From contig FR887116.1 in assembly GCA_000436735.1 (NCBI GenBank), positions 1 to 21,172 of the forward strand: a stretch of 21,172 nt of DNA. Reading direction: 5' to 3'. The notes below the pieces were generated by a model that was not told the origin of the DNA, searched no databases, and saw only the letters and a list, made by a program, of their open reading frames with translations. The translations under genes and the position numbers were made by a program. The first letter of the stretch is position 1; every line of letters starts with the position of its first letter. Origin of the DNA: Firmicutes bacterium CAG:170 (GTDB lineage Bacteria; Bacillota; Clostridia; Oscillospirales; Oscillospiraceae). Positions 6,897-13,733 of this stretch are shown here, one piece after another.

Positions 6897-7736
6897 GTGA
6901 GTGATAACTGGGTCGTATCGACCCTTGAAGATGCTTTAAGCAACTGGAATGACAAGCTGGCTGAAATCTGGTCGCTCGTTTCGCAAACACCGGAGAGTTT
7001 TCGCGGCGGCGAGATATGGACGGTCATTGTCAGTATCCACAACGCTCTGGTAGGCCTTGGCTATGGTCTGTTGGTGCTGTTTTTTGCAATGGGTGTGTTT
7101 CGCTCGGCGGCCAGCTTCCGCGAATTGCAAAGACCGGAATTTGCCCTACGGCATTTTATTCGGTTTCTGCTTGCAAAGGTGGCGGTCGGCTCGTCGTTGG
7201 AGCTGATAACCGCGATTTACAAAATCTGCGGCGGCGTGGTCAGTACCGTCATGGGTGGTATCGGCTCTGCGATTTCTACAACAGCCACTTTGCCAGATAA
7301 AATCGTCGAAGCCATTGAAGATGTGAGTTTTCTGGAATCCATTCCGCTCTGGCTGGTGTCGCTGCTGGGAAGCCTGCTGATTACGGTCCTGTCCTTTGTG
7401 CTGATTTTGACTGTCTATGGCCGTTTTTTCAAAATCTTTATTTACACCGCGATTGCGCCCCTGCCGCTGGCATCATTTGCAGGAGAAGCTACGTCCAGAA
7501 CCGGGCAAACGTTTCTAAAAAGCTACGTCGGCGTGTGTATGGAGGGCGCGGTTATCGTCCTGTCCTGTGTGATCTACTCAGCGTTCCTGTCTGGCGGCAG
7601 TACGGCGCTGGATGAATCACTGCCCGCCGTCACAATGGTCTGGCAGTACATCGGGCAGCTTATGTTCAATATGCTGGTGTTGACCGGTCTTGTCAAAGGC
7701 TCTGACAGGCTGGTGCATGAAATGCTCGGTGCATAA
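6897..7736 (+). CDS. TrbL/VirB6-like channel protein (CD1112-like)
   Basis: 279 aa, a polytopic membrane protein with about six hydrophobic segments (for example VGLGYGLLVLFFAMGVF, LVSLLGSLLITVLSFVLI, IFIYTAIAPLPLASFAG). The motif FIYTAIAPLPLASFAGE and the closing QLMFNMLVLTGLVKGSDRL match VirB6/TrbL-like proteins of Firmicutes ICEs. It would form part of the inner-membrane channel of the type IV secretion machine. GTG at 6897 is the start; GGAG at 6883-6886 is 10 nt upstream. An ATG two bases earlier runs straight into a stop. In relatives the gene normally follows Maff2 directly; here the abi unit separates them. Confidence 0.9.
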   Translation: MSDNWVVSTLEDALSNWNDKLAEIWSLVSQTPESFRGGEIWTVIVSIHNALVGLGYGLLVLFFAMGVFRSAASFRELQRPEFALRHFIRFLLAKVAVGSSLELITAIYKICGGVVSTVMGGIGSAISTTATLPDKIVEAIEDVSFLESIPLWLVSLLGSLLITVLSFVLILTVYGRFFKIFIYTAIAPLPLASFAGEATSRTGQTFLKSYVGVCMEGAVIVLSCVIYSAFLSGGSTALDESLPAVTMVWQYIGQLMFNMLVLTGLVKGSDRLVHEMLGA

Positions 7737-7770
7737 AAGAATTGCGTCCCAAGTCGGGACGCAATTCTTT
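7736..7770. terminator. Bidirectional terminator with boundary palindrome, copy 3
   Basis: A perfect 15-bp stem (7736-7750 with 7756-7770) around loop AAGTC, overlapping the last base of the TrbL-like stop codon. T-rich bases follow on both sides, fitting termination of the convergent trbL-like and 113-aa genes. The core is GTCCC-AAGTC-GGGAC, the reverse complement of copy 4. Confidence 0.85.
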
Positions 7771-7778
7771 CTGACTGT

Positions 7779-8120
7779 TCAGAGAAATTCCAGTGTCCTG
7801 GATTCGCCTGGCTTCAGGTCCTTTGTGTAGTGGTGTATCAGCTCTGCCATGATCTGTTCCTCGCGCTTCTGGCGAATGTAGCGGATTGTCCAGCATAAGA
7901 CGAAGAACAGCACGCAGGCAATGAAGATCAAAATGCAGACTGTTCGGTGTGCTCTCGCCCAGCGCGGCCAGAAGAGTTTCGTTGCCACAAAGTAGCAACC
8001 GAGCGGCAGAAGCCGCAGCTTCCAGAGGATACGGATTGCCATTGGCAGGCTCCCCAGTACCAGACCAACGATCAAGAGCTGGCGACCTATTTCCTTGAAT
8101 AAAATGAGTGTAGAGTTCAT
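7779..8120 (-). CDS. 113-aa membrane protein, antisense cargo, unknown function
   Basis: I do not recognise a family. Two hydrophobic segments are visible, residues about 13-33 and 60-80 (CILIFIACVLFFVLCWTI), followed by a basic stretch (RYIRQKREEQ) and a soluble C-terminal tail of about 30 residues. The ATG at 8120 has AAGGAGA at about 7 nt and an excellent promoter further upstream, so the gene is very likely real. It is inserted antisense between the TrbL-like and PrgI genes, convergent with the former and divergent from the latter. Possible roles such as entry exclusion or immunity are guesses from size and membrane topology only. Confidence 0.7.
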   Translation of the reverse strand: MNSTLILFKEIGRQLLIVGLVLGSLPMAIRILWKLRLLPLGCYFVATKLFWPRWARAHRTVCILIFIACVLFFVLCWTIRYIRQKREEQIMAELIHHYTKDLKPGESRTLEFL

Positions 8121-8158
8121 AGCATTTTCTCCTTTTTGTCAAGTTTTTGCCTATAAAT

Positions 8159-8187
8159 ATTATCTCATATCCTAAAATCTCTGTCAA
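8159..8187 (-). promoter_or_regulatory. Sigma-A promoter of the 113-aa membrane protein
   Basis: On the minus strand: TTGACA (8187-8182), 17-nt spacer, GATAAT (8164-8159). A possible + promoter for prgI-virB4 (TTGTCA 8136-8141, 16-nt spacer, TATTAT 8158-8163) would place its -10 box on the same bases, so the two directions may compete. Confidence 0.75.
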
Positions 8188-8214
8188 ATTTTCAACAAAT
8201 CGGAGGCGATTTTT

Positions 8215-8559
8215 ATAGAAGTCAAAATTCCAAAAGAAATCCGCGCACACCGGGAAACCATCTTTTTCGGTCTGTCTGCGCGGCAGTTTATTTGTGCGGT
8301 GCTGGCTGTCGGTTTGGCGGCCGGTATCTACCTCGGCTTGAGCGGCATCATCGGCAAAGAAGCCGCAAGCTGGTTGTGCCTGCTGGTGGCGGCGCCAGTC
8401 GCTATCGCAGGATTTTTCCACTACAATGGCATGACCTTAGAGCAATTCTTGTGGGCGTTTATCAAATCCGAAATCTTGTGCGCAGGCCCGCGCCGGTTCG
8501 ATTCTGTCAATCTCCATGAGGAAATGTTTGCTGACATTATGGAGGGTACGTTGGAATGA
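8215..8559 (+). CDS. prgI: PrgI-family membrane protein, apparent ATA start
   Basis: 114 aa. The protein begins EVKIPKEIRAHRETIFFG after the initiator, the standard N-terminus of PrgI-family proteins of Firmicutes conjugation systems, and continues with two membrane helices (VLAVGLAAGIYLGL and WLCLLVAAPVAIAGFF). The frame holds no ATG, GTG or TTG between the stop at 8173-8175 and the GTG at 8299, which would delete the conserved first 28 residues. ATA at 8215 is placed exactly where the family Met is expected and has GGAGG (8202-8206) at an 8-nt distance. So either ATA initiates or the sequence carries an error. PrgI proteins work with the VirB4 ATPase that follows; the genes overlap as ATGA. 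Confidence 0.85.
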   Translation: MEVKIPKEIRAHRETIFFGLSARQFICAVLAVGLAAGIYLGLSGIIGKEAASWLCLLVAAPVAIAGFFHYNGMTLEQFLWAFIKSEILCAGPRRFDSVNLHEEMFADIMEGTLE

Positions 8560-11500
8560 TGAAATCGTTGTTGGCTGCAAACCGCAGCGAAAAAGATTCT
8601 TTTCGGATTCCCCACAGCGTCCAGCAATCCATTCCCATCCGACGCATCTATACGGACGGTATCTGGCAGGTCGGGCAGAAGTACAGTAAAACGTGGCGCT
8701 TTTCGGATATAAATTACGCCGCATCGTCGTTAGACGACCGACGCAGTATCTTCCGTTCGTATGGTGCTGTTCTCAATTCTTTGCCGACCGATGCGACCGC
8801 GAAAATCACGATCATTAACCGAAGATTAAATCCGGTTGATTTCCAGCGCACAATGCTCATGCCGGAGTGCAGCGACGGCTTGGATTATTACCGCGGCGAG
8901 TACAATCAAATCATTCTGGACAAAGCAGCTGAGAGTAATAACTTGGTGCAGGAAAAGTACATTACGTTGTCCATTGGCTTACGCAAAATCGAGCAGACCC
9001 GTGCATACTTCCGCCGCGTCGATACCAACCTGTCTGCCAGTTTCGGGCGGCTGGATTCCGGGGCATACGCCATTTCCTGCGCTGACCGGCTGCGGCTCCT
9101 GCATGACTTTTTCCGACCGGGCGAAGAAGCGTCGTTCCGGTTCGACCTGTCCGCAAACATCAAGCGCGGCATCGACTTCCGCGACCTGATCTGCCCGGAC
9201 GGATTGCAATTCCGCGCCGGATACTTTGAAATGGGCGGCAAGTTTGGCAGAGTCCTTTTCATGCGCGACTACGCATCTTTTATCAGCGACGAAATGATAA
9301 AAGACCTGTCCGATTTTTCACGCAATTTACTTCTCTCTATTGATATTCTTCCAATCCCAACCGAAGAAGCGGTGCGTGAGGTGCAAAGCCGAATCCTCGG
9401 CGTGGAAACGGATATAACCCGCTGGCAGCAAAGGCAGAACCGGCAGAACAATTTCACCGCGACGGTTCCCTATGACTTGGAGCAGATGCGGACGGAATCA
9501 AAAGATTTGCTAGAGGACCTGACCGCCCGCGACCAGCGGCTCATGTTTGCCTGTGTAACGCTCGTTCATATTGCCGACACGCTGGAGCAGCTTGACGCGG
9601 ACACGCAGACGCTCCAATCCATCGCGCAGGAAAAGCTCTGCGGCTTCTCCGTGCTGCGGTATCAGCAGGAGGATGGGCTGAACACCGTCCTGCCGTATGG
9701 CCTGCGGCGCATCCATTCTTTGCGGACGCTCACGACCGAGAGCTGCGCCGTCCTTATGCCGTTCCGTGCGCAGGAGATTCAAGACCCCGGCGGTCTATAC
9801 TATGGGGTCAATGCCATTTCTAAAAACCTGTTGATTTGCGACCGCAAGCGGCTCATTTCACCTCATGCGTTCTATCTCGGCGTGTCCGGTTCTGGTAAAT
9901 CCGTGGCAATGAAAAATACCATCGCTAACGTCGCGCTGTCCACCAACGACGACATTATCATCATTGATGCCGAACGCGAATACGCGCCCATCGCACGGGC
10001 GCTGGGCGGCGAAGTCATTGAAATCTCTCCGAACAGCCAACACCATATCAATCCGCTCGATCTACAAGACGGGTACGAGGACGGCGAAAATCCCATTGCG
10101 ATGAAATCCGAACTCATAACCAGTATCTTGGAGCAGCAAATGGGCGCGGGCTTACTGTCCGGTTCTCAGAAATCCATCATCGACCGATGCACAGCCAGTG
10201 TCTACCAGAACTATTTCCATGTAAAAGGTGCGCTGCCTATGCCGCTTTTGTCCGACTGGCGCGCCGAAGTCTTGAAGCAGCCAGACCCCGAAGCGCGTGA
10301 AATCGCGCTGGCGGCCGAGCTTATCACGGAGGGCAGCTTGAATGTCTTTGCGCATCCGACAAATGTGGATATTAACAACCGCATCGTCGTGCTTGATTTG
10401 TATGAGATGGGGGAACAACTTCGTCCGACTGCCCTTGTTGTTGCGCTCGAAGCCATTCAAAACCGCGTCATGGAGAACCGCAAGCGCGGCAAATATACAT
10501 GGGTGTTCCTCGACGAAGTGTATTTGTATTTCAAGTACAAGTATTCCGGAGAGATTCTTTACCGCGCATGGAAAAGATTCCGCAAATACGGTGCTGCGTT
10601 GACTGCGGCATCGCAGAACGTAGAGGAATGTCTAAAGTCTGAAACGGCGCGTCTGATGTTCGCCAACTCGGAATTTCTGCTGTTGTTCAATCAAGCGGCA
10701 ACCGACCGCGCAGAGCTGTCGAAGCTGCTTCACATTTCCGATACGCAGCTCAGCTATATCACAAACGCCGAAGCCGGTCACGGTCTGCTGCGCATGGGCG
10801 GCTCCATCGTGCCTTTCGTCAACACCATTCCCCGCCAGACAGAGCTATATATGTGCGGGATCACGACGGCAACGCAAACCGTTGACGTTCCGGACAGTGA
10901 TCCGGATGACGATGTGGACGACAGCCACACGGGAATTGCGCTGACAATCACGATCACAGCCAAAACCGCTGAACAAATGCGTCTGATATACGTTTTTACA
11001 AAATATCAGAATGACGCGCTTGACATTCTGCTCGAAAATCTCGGCAGCCTGAATATTCCAATGGGTTCGCTGACCATTTCGCAGGAGGACGCGATTGCAC
11101 TGCTTGAAAATCTCCCGGATGATCTTGACCCGGCACGAAAGGCCGTCGTGGAAACGGCAGTGCAGCTTGTCTGGCGCGTGTCGTACTTCTGGGGCGGAAA
11201 ATCTTTGACGCTCGGCTGGGACGACCGCTGGGGTGTTCCAACGGAGGTCACAGCGTCAGGCAGCGGCTCCACGGGAACGATACGACCGTTCGGATTAGAC
11301 TGTTCGGGGTTCGTCGATTGGTCATTCTACAACGCGACGAATGGCAGCTACTACCCCGGACGCGGCGGCGGAGCTGCCACACAGCACAGCTATTGCACCA
11401 ACATTGCATGGAGCGACGCGCAACCGGGCGACCTCGTATTTTACCCGGCAGATGTACACGTTGGCATCGTCGGCGGCAGGGACGCGGACGGAAACCTCCT

Positions 11501-11591
11501 GATTGTCCATTGCAGCGGCGGCGCGAACGGCGTTGTTATCACCGGCTCGGCAGGTTTTACAAGCGTGGCAAGACCCGATTGTTTTTCATAA
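8556..11591 (+). CDS. VirB4-like ATPase fused to NlpC/P60 (C40) peptidase
   Basis: 1011 aa. Residues 1-765 are a VirB4-type secretion ATPase: Walker A GVSGSGKS (442-449), IIIDAEREYAPIA after it, Walker B WVFLDEV with D653/E654, and the C-terminal end GSIVPFVNTIPRQTELYM seen in this family. The sequence then runs on without a stop into CGITTATQTVD, an acidic linker (DSDPDDDVDD), a segment like the extracellular part of CD1108-like wall hydrolases, and a complete C40 peptidase: catalytic LDCSGF with C916, HVGIVGG with H968, VHCSG with H985. In related ICEs these are separate genes, and the hydrolase has its own membrane anchor, which is missing here. A deletion that joined the two genes is the simplest explanation. 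GGAGGG at 8541-8546 and the ATGA overlap with prgI support the start. Confidence 0.92.
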   Translation: MMKSLLAANRSEKDSFRIPHSVQQSIPIRRIYTDGIWQVGQKYSKTWRFSDINYAASSLDDRRSIFRSYGAVLNSLPTDATAKITIINRRLNPVDFQRTMLMPECSDGLDYYRGEYNQIILDKAAESNNLVQEKYITLSIGLRKIEQTRAYFRRVDTNLSASFGRLDSGAYAISCADRLRLLHDFFRPGEEASFRFDLSANIKRGIDFRDLICPDGLQFRAGYFEMGGKFGRVLFMRDYASFISDEMIKDLSDFSRNLLLSIDILPIPTEEAVREVQSRILGVETDITRWQQRQNRQNNFTATVPYDLEQMRTESKDLLEDLTARDQRLMFACVTLVHIADTLEQLDADTQTLQSIAQEKLCGFSVLRYQQEDGLNTVLPYGLRRIHSLRTLTTESCAVLMPFRAQEIQDPGGLYYGVNAISKNLLICDRKRLISPHAFYLGVSGSGKSVAMKNTIANVALSTNDDIIIIDAEREYAPIARALGGEVIEISPNSQHHINPLDLQDGYEDGENPIAMKSELITSILEQQMGAGLLSGSQKSIIDRCTASVYQNYFHVKGALPMPLLSDWRAEVLKQPDPEAREIALAAELITEGSLNVFAHPTNVDINNRIVVLDLYEMGEQLRPTALVVALEAIQNRVMENRKRGKYTWVFLDEVYLYFKYKYSGEILYRAWKRFRKYGAALTAASQNVEECLKSETARLMFANSEFLLLFNQAATDRAELSKLLHISDTQLSYITNAEAGHGLLRMGGSIVPFVNTIPRQTELYMCGITTATQTVDVPDSDPDDDVDDSHTGIALTITITAKTAEQMRLIYVFTKYQNDALDILLENLGSLNIPMGSLTISQEDAIALLENLPDDLDPARKAVVETAVQLVWRVSYFWGGKSLTLGWDDRWGVPTEVTASGSGSTGTIRPFGLDCSGFVDWSFYNATNGSYYPGRGGGAATQHSYCTNIAWSDAQPGDLVFYPADVHVGIVGGRDADGNLLIVHCSGGANGVVITGSAGFTSVARPDCFS

Positions 11592-11606
11592 AAAAAGTAT
11601 TGACAT

Positions 11607-11647
11607 AGCGCCGAGACGTTTTTGATCGTCTCGGCGCTGCTTTTATT
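11607..11647. terminator. Strong bidirectional terminator after the transfer genes
   Basis: AGCGCCGAGACG (11607-11618), 8-nt loop, CGTCTCGGCGCT (11627-11638), then GCTTTTATTATT on +. It lies between the convergent ends of the virB4 fusion and the blaR1-like gene; on the minus strand a T7 run follows somewhat further away (about 11597-11590). Confidence 0.85.
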
Positions 11648-13157
11648 ATTCACTTTTCAGGGTTTCCAGTGGGTCAACGGCTTCGCCGTCAATAAGAACA
11701 CCCAAATGCAGGTGCGGGCCAGTTGTCCAGCCGGAGTCTCCAGTTTTCGCAATGATCTGTCCCTGCCGAACTTCTGCTCCGGCGTTCACCAGAAATTCTG
11801 ACAAATGCGCGTATTGCGTCTGAACGCCATTCTCGTGTTCCAGCGTCAGGATATAGCCGTATGCGGCGTCATAGCTGCAATCCAAAACCGTTCCATCTGC
11901 CACAGCAAGAACATTTGTGCCATAGGCTGCCACAAAATCAACGCCGAGATGTAAGGATTTTTGCTTTACGACCGGATTCTCCTGCCAGCCGTAGGAATTC
12001 GTCACCTCAGCGTGTGCGTCCTCCAGCGGGAAAATATAGGCGGGCGCTTCCGACCGAGTCTGCGTTTCCGATTCAATTTCTGATTCAGCTTCCTGTTCAG
12101 GCATGATGGGAGGCGTTGTCGGGAGTGGCTCCGATACTGGCACACTCACAGCAACATTTTCTTCCGGAATTTCTTTCTGCACGGCGAGTTCCATTTCCGG
12201 GATGGCACTTGGGCTTGCAGCCTGCGTCGTAAAGACACTTGCCGTCAGTACGAACAGAACAGATACGCAAATTCCAACCCATGCCGGAATCCTTTTGAAA
12301 CTTAAAATCGCGCGAATCCGTTCTTCGGCGCTGCTTTTTGCAAAACCACTGCACAGCGGCGCTGATTTTGGATTTCGCTGCGCCATGTCAAGCAGCGTCA
12401 GCGCGTAAGCCTTCCTGCAATCCGGGCCAAGCGCGCGCAGAACCGCTTCATCACAGGCAAGCTCCATATCACGGTTCGCAAGCCATACCATCAGCCAGAC
12501 CAGCGGATTCCACCAATACAGGCATAAACATACCGTCAAAAGCAGCTTGCGCAGGCAGTCCTTCCGCCGGATATGCGCCAGTTCGTGTGCCAGAACCAGC
12601 TGAAATTGTGCGTCTCCAACCGGCAGATCTTCCGGCAAAAGGACGGTCGGACGAAAAACGCCGAAGGTAAGCGGCGCACGACGGCTGTTGCTCACGCAGA
12701 TGTGCGGATCGCGCGAAAAGCGGAAGCGGTCAAGCAGCGTGTCAATGGACGGCTGCGGGGCAAGCCGTGTTCCGCGAAACCGACGTACCATGCAGGCATA
12801 TCCGATCACAAAATATGCCGCGAGAAGTATCGCGCAGACGAGCCAGACAAGAAGCATCGGACGGATGCCCGCAGCATCCGCTGCCGGTTCTGTGATGCTG
12901 TTGGTCGCCAAAGACGGAAACGGCGTTAGCACATCTGATATGACACCGTCTGCCTGCGCTGCGACCGACGTATGCAGCAGATTCCAGACACTCAGATGTG
13001 TTGGTATCGTGATCGGAAGCAGCAGCCGCACAGCGGCTGCGCACCAGAGCACGGGAAATATTCCACGCGGCAGATGTTTTTTCAGAAGCAGCCGCAGCGC
13101 AAGCACCAGCAGGATCATTGCGCTGCCGCTGAAAATCGCAGCCTGTACGCCATTCAT
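11646..13157 (-). CDS. BlaR1-type M56 sensor protease with M23 (LytM) ectodomain
   Basis: 503 aa. The N-terminal half is a BlaR1/MecR1-like membrane metalloprotease with several membrane helices. HELAH at 191-195 is the zinc motif, and the ELACDEAVL helix (232-240) supplies the further ligand; RFRGTRL and FGVFRPTVLLPE are also typical. After the last helix (about 292-312, ending TQAASP) comes a Pro/Glu-rich linker and an M23 peptidase domain (about 375-500) with HLGVDF (H403, D407) and GPHLHLG (H482, H484), so all M23 zinc/active residues look intact. Classical BlaR1 carries a penicillin-binding sensor there instead. The likely function is signalling a cell-wall state to the BlaI partner, whose gene it overlaps by ATGA (4 bp). 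The ligand is unknown. Confidence 0.9.
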   Translation of the reverse strand: MNGVQAAIFSGSAMILLVLALRLLLKKHLPRGIFPVLWCAAAVRLLLPITIPTHLSVWNLLHTSVAAQADGVISDVLTPFPSLATNSITEPAADAAGIRPMLLVWLVCAILLAAYFVIGYACMVRRFRGTRLAPQPSIDTLLDRFRFSRDPHICVSNSRRAPLTFGVFRPTVLLPEDLPVGDAQFQLVLAHELAHIRRKDCLRKLLLTVCLCLYWWNPLVWLMVWLANRDMELACDEAVLRALGPDCRKAYALTLLDMAQRNPKSAPLCSGFAKSSAEERIRAILSFKRIPAWVGICVSVLFVLTASVFTTQAASPSAIPEMELAVQKEIPEENVAVSVPVSEPLPTTPPIMPEQEAESEIESETQTRSEAPAYIFPLEDAHAEVTNSYGWQENPVVKQKSLHLGVDFVAAYGTNVLAVADGTVLDCSYDAAYGYILTLEHENGVQTQYAHLSEFLVNAGAEVRQGQIIAKTGDSGWTTGPHLHLGVLIDGEAVDPLETLKSE

Positions 13158-13510
13158 CCCTCGTATTCCTCCACAAGCGCTTTTAGCCGCGCAAGCTCTT
13201 CTTTTGACAGTGACCGATCACTCAGGATCGATGCAAACAGCAGTTCCGCAGAACCACCAAACACCTTTTCGACCAGCGTATCGGCTTCCTCCTTCTGCGC
13301 CTGCTGCTTTGTGATCGTCGCATGGCAGATGAAGTTTGGCTCCCGGCGCTCGATCGCACCCTTATCGATGCACTTTTTGATGACCGTATAGGTCGTGTTT
13401 TTATTCCAGCCAATGCTGTCTGCCAGCCGCAGCGAGATTTCCTTCGCCGTCCGGTCGTTTTCCTGCCAGAGAACCTCCATGACCTTCCACTCTGAATCAA
13501 ACAGTTTCAT
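13154..13510 (-). CDS. blaI: BlaI/MecI-family transcriptional repressor
   Basis: 118 aa, the family's normal size. The winged-helix N-terminus (SEWKVMEVLWQ, TAKEISLRLADSIGWNKNTTYTVIKKC) is the classical BlaI/MecI DNA-binding domain, and the C-terminal half is the helical dimerisation part. The ATG at 13510 has AGGAG at a 7-nt distance. It forms an operon with the BlaR1-like protease; in this family the sensor triggers cleavage or release of the repressor. Palindromes ACTAT-N4-ATAGT between this gene and the divergent lipoprotein gene are the probable operators. No beta-lactamase gene is nearby, so the controlled trait is apparently the lipoprotein pair. Confidence 0.93.
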   Translation of the reverse strand: MKLFDSEWKVMEVLWQENDRTAKEISLRLADSIGWNKNTTYTVIKKCIDKGAIERREPNFICHATITKQQAQKEEADTLVEKVFGGSAELLFASILSDRSLSKEELARLKALVEEYEG

Positions 13511-13539
13511 GTTCTGTCTCCTGTTCTTAAGATGTCTTT

Positions 13540-13568
13540 AGACTATCACATTCGTCTATTTCTGTCAA
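13540..13568 (-). promoter_or_regulatory. Promoter of blaI-blaR1-like operon
   Basis: On the minus strand: TTGACA (13568-13563), 17-nt spacer, TAGTCT (13545-13540). The imperfect dyad TAGAC-N10-GTCTA (13539-13558) overlaps the -10 box and spacer, so the operon is probably autoregulated. Confidence 0.7.
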
Positions 13569-13574
13569 GATGGC

Positions 13575-13603
13575 TTGACATTCGCAGACTATTGTGATAG
13601 TTT
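13575..13603 (+). promoter_or_regulatory. Promoter of the lipoprotein operon
   Basis: TTGACA (13575-13580), 17-nt spacer, TAGTTT (13598-13603). The first perfect dyad overlaps the spacer and -10 box. The predicted 5' leader is about 125 nt long and contains a Shine-Dalgarno-like AAAGGAGG without a near start codon (13635-13642) and a hairpin (13689-13715). Confidence 0.65.
13588..13601. promoter_or_regulatory. Predicted BlaI operator 1 (ACTAT-TGTG-ATAGT)
   Basis: A perfect 5+4+5 palindrome overlapping the lipoprotein promoter. The identical arms recur 24 bp downstream, which is what a dimeric winged-helix repressor would need. BlaI/MecI operators are dyads of comparable size; the specific sequence here is inferred. 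Confidence 0.75.
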
Positions 13604-13611
13604 TAAAACAG

Positions 13612-13625
13612 ACTATAGCGATAGT
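13612..13625. promoter_or_regulatory. Predicted BlaI operator 2 (ACTAT-AGCG-ATAGT)
   Basis: Second perfect ACTAT/ATAGT dyad, 24 bp centre to centre from operator 1 and just at the expected transcription start, a position suited to repression. Confidence 0.75.
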
Positions 13626-13688
13626 TTATCGCAGAAAGGAGGTTAACTGGTACACTTTTACACAAACAACCAATAATCTACGCCAAAC

Positions 13689-13715
13689 GTTGAGCAGGTG
13701 TTTCACCTGCTCGAC
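13689..13715 (+). other. Leader hairpin before the first lipoprotein gene
   Basis: GTTGAGCAGGTG (13689-13700), loop TTT, CACCTGCTCGAC (13704-13715): 12 bp with one G-U. It lies 7 nt before the AGGAG of the lipoprotein gene and has no T tract, so mRNA stabilisation or control of ribosome access is more likely than termination. Confidence 0.6.
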
Positions 13716-13733
13716 ACTTATAGGAGCATTTAT

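Noticed and set aside
8299..8559. 86-aa ORF starting at GTG 8299 as the PrgI gene
   Set aside because: It would remove the conserved PrgI N-terminus and has no ribosome site; ATA 8215 fits the family and the GGAGG.
10851..11591. Separate gene starting at ATG 10851 for the C40 peptidase
   Set aside because: There is no Shine-Dalgarno near 10851 and no signal or anchor in the product; internal initiation cannot be excluded, but the continuous frame is the simpler description.
11600..11605. TTGACA as a -35 box after virB4
   Set aside because: No -10 box at suitable spacing, and it sits against the terminator stem with no gene downstream on +.
12688..13314. 208-aa plus-strand ORF opposite blaR1/blaI
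   Set aside because: It is a shadow frame of two well-recognised minus-strand genes, with low-complexity composition and no family resemblance.
13698..13733. GTG 13698 as start of lipoprotein 1
   Set aside because: It lies inside the leader hairpin and would put 12 residues ahead of a normal lipoprotein signal peptide; ATG 13734 has AGGAG.
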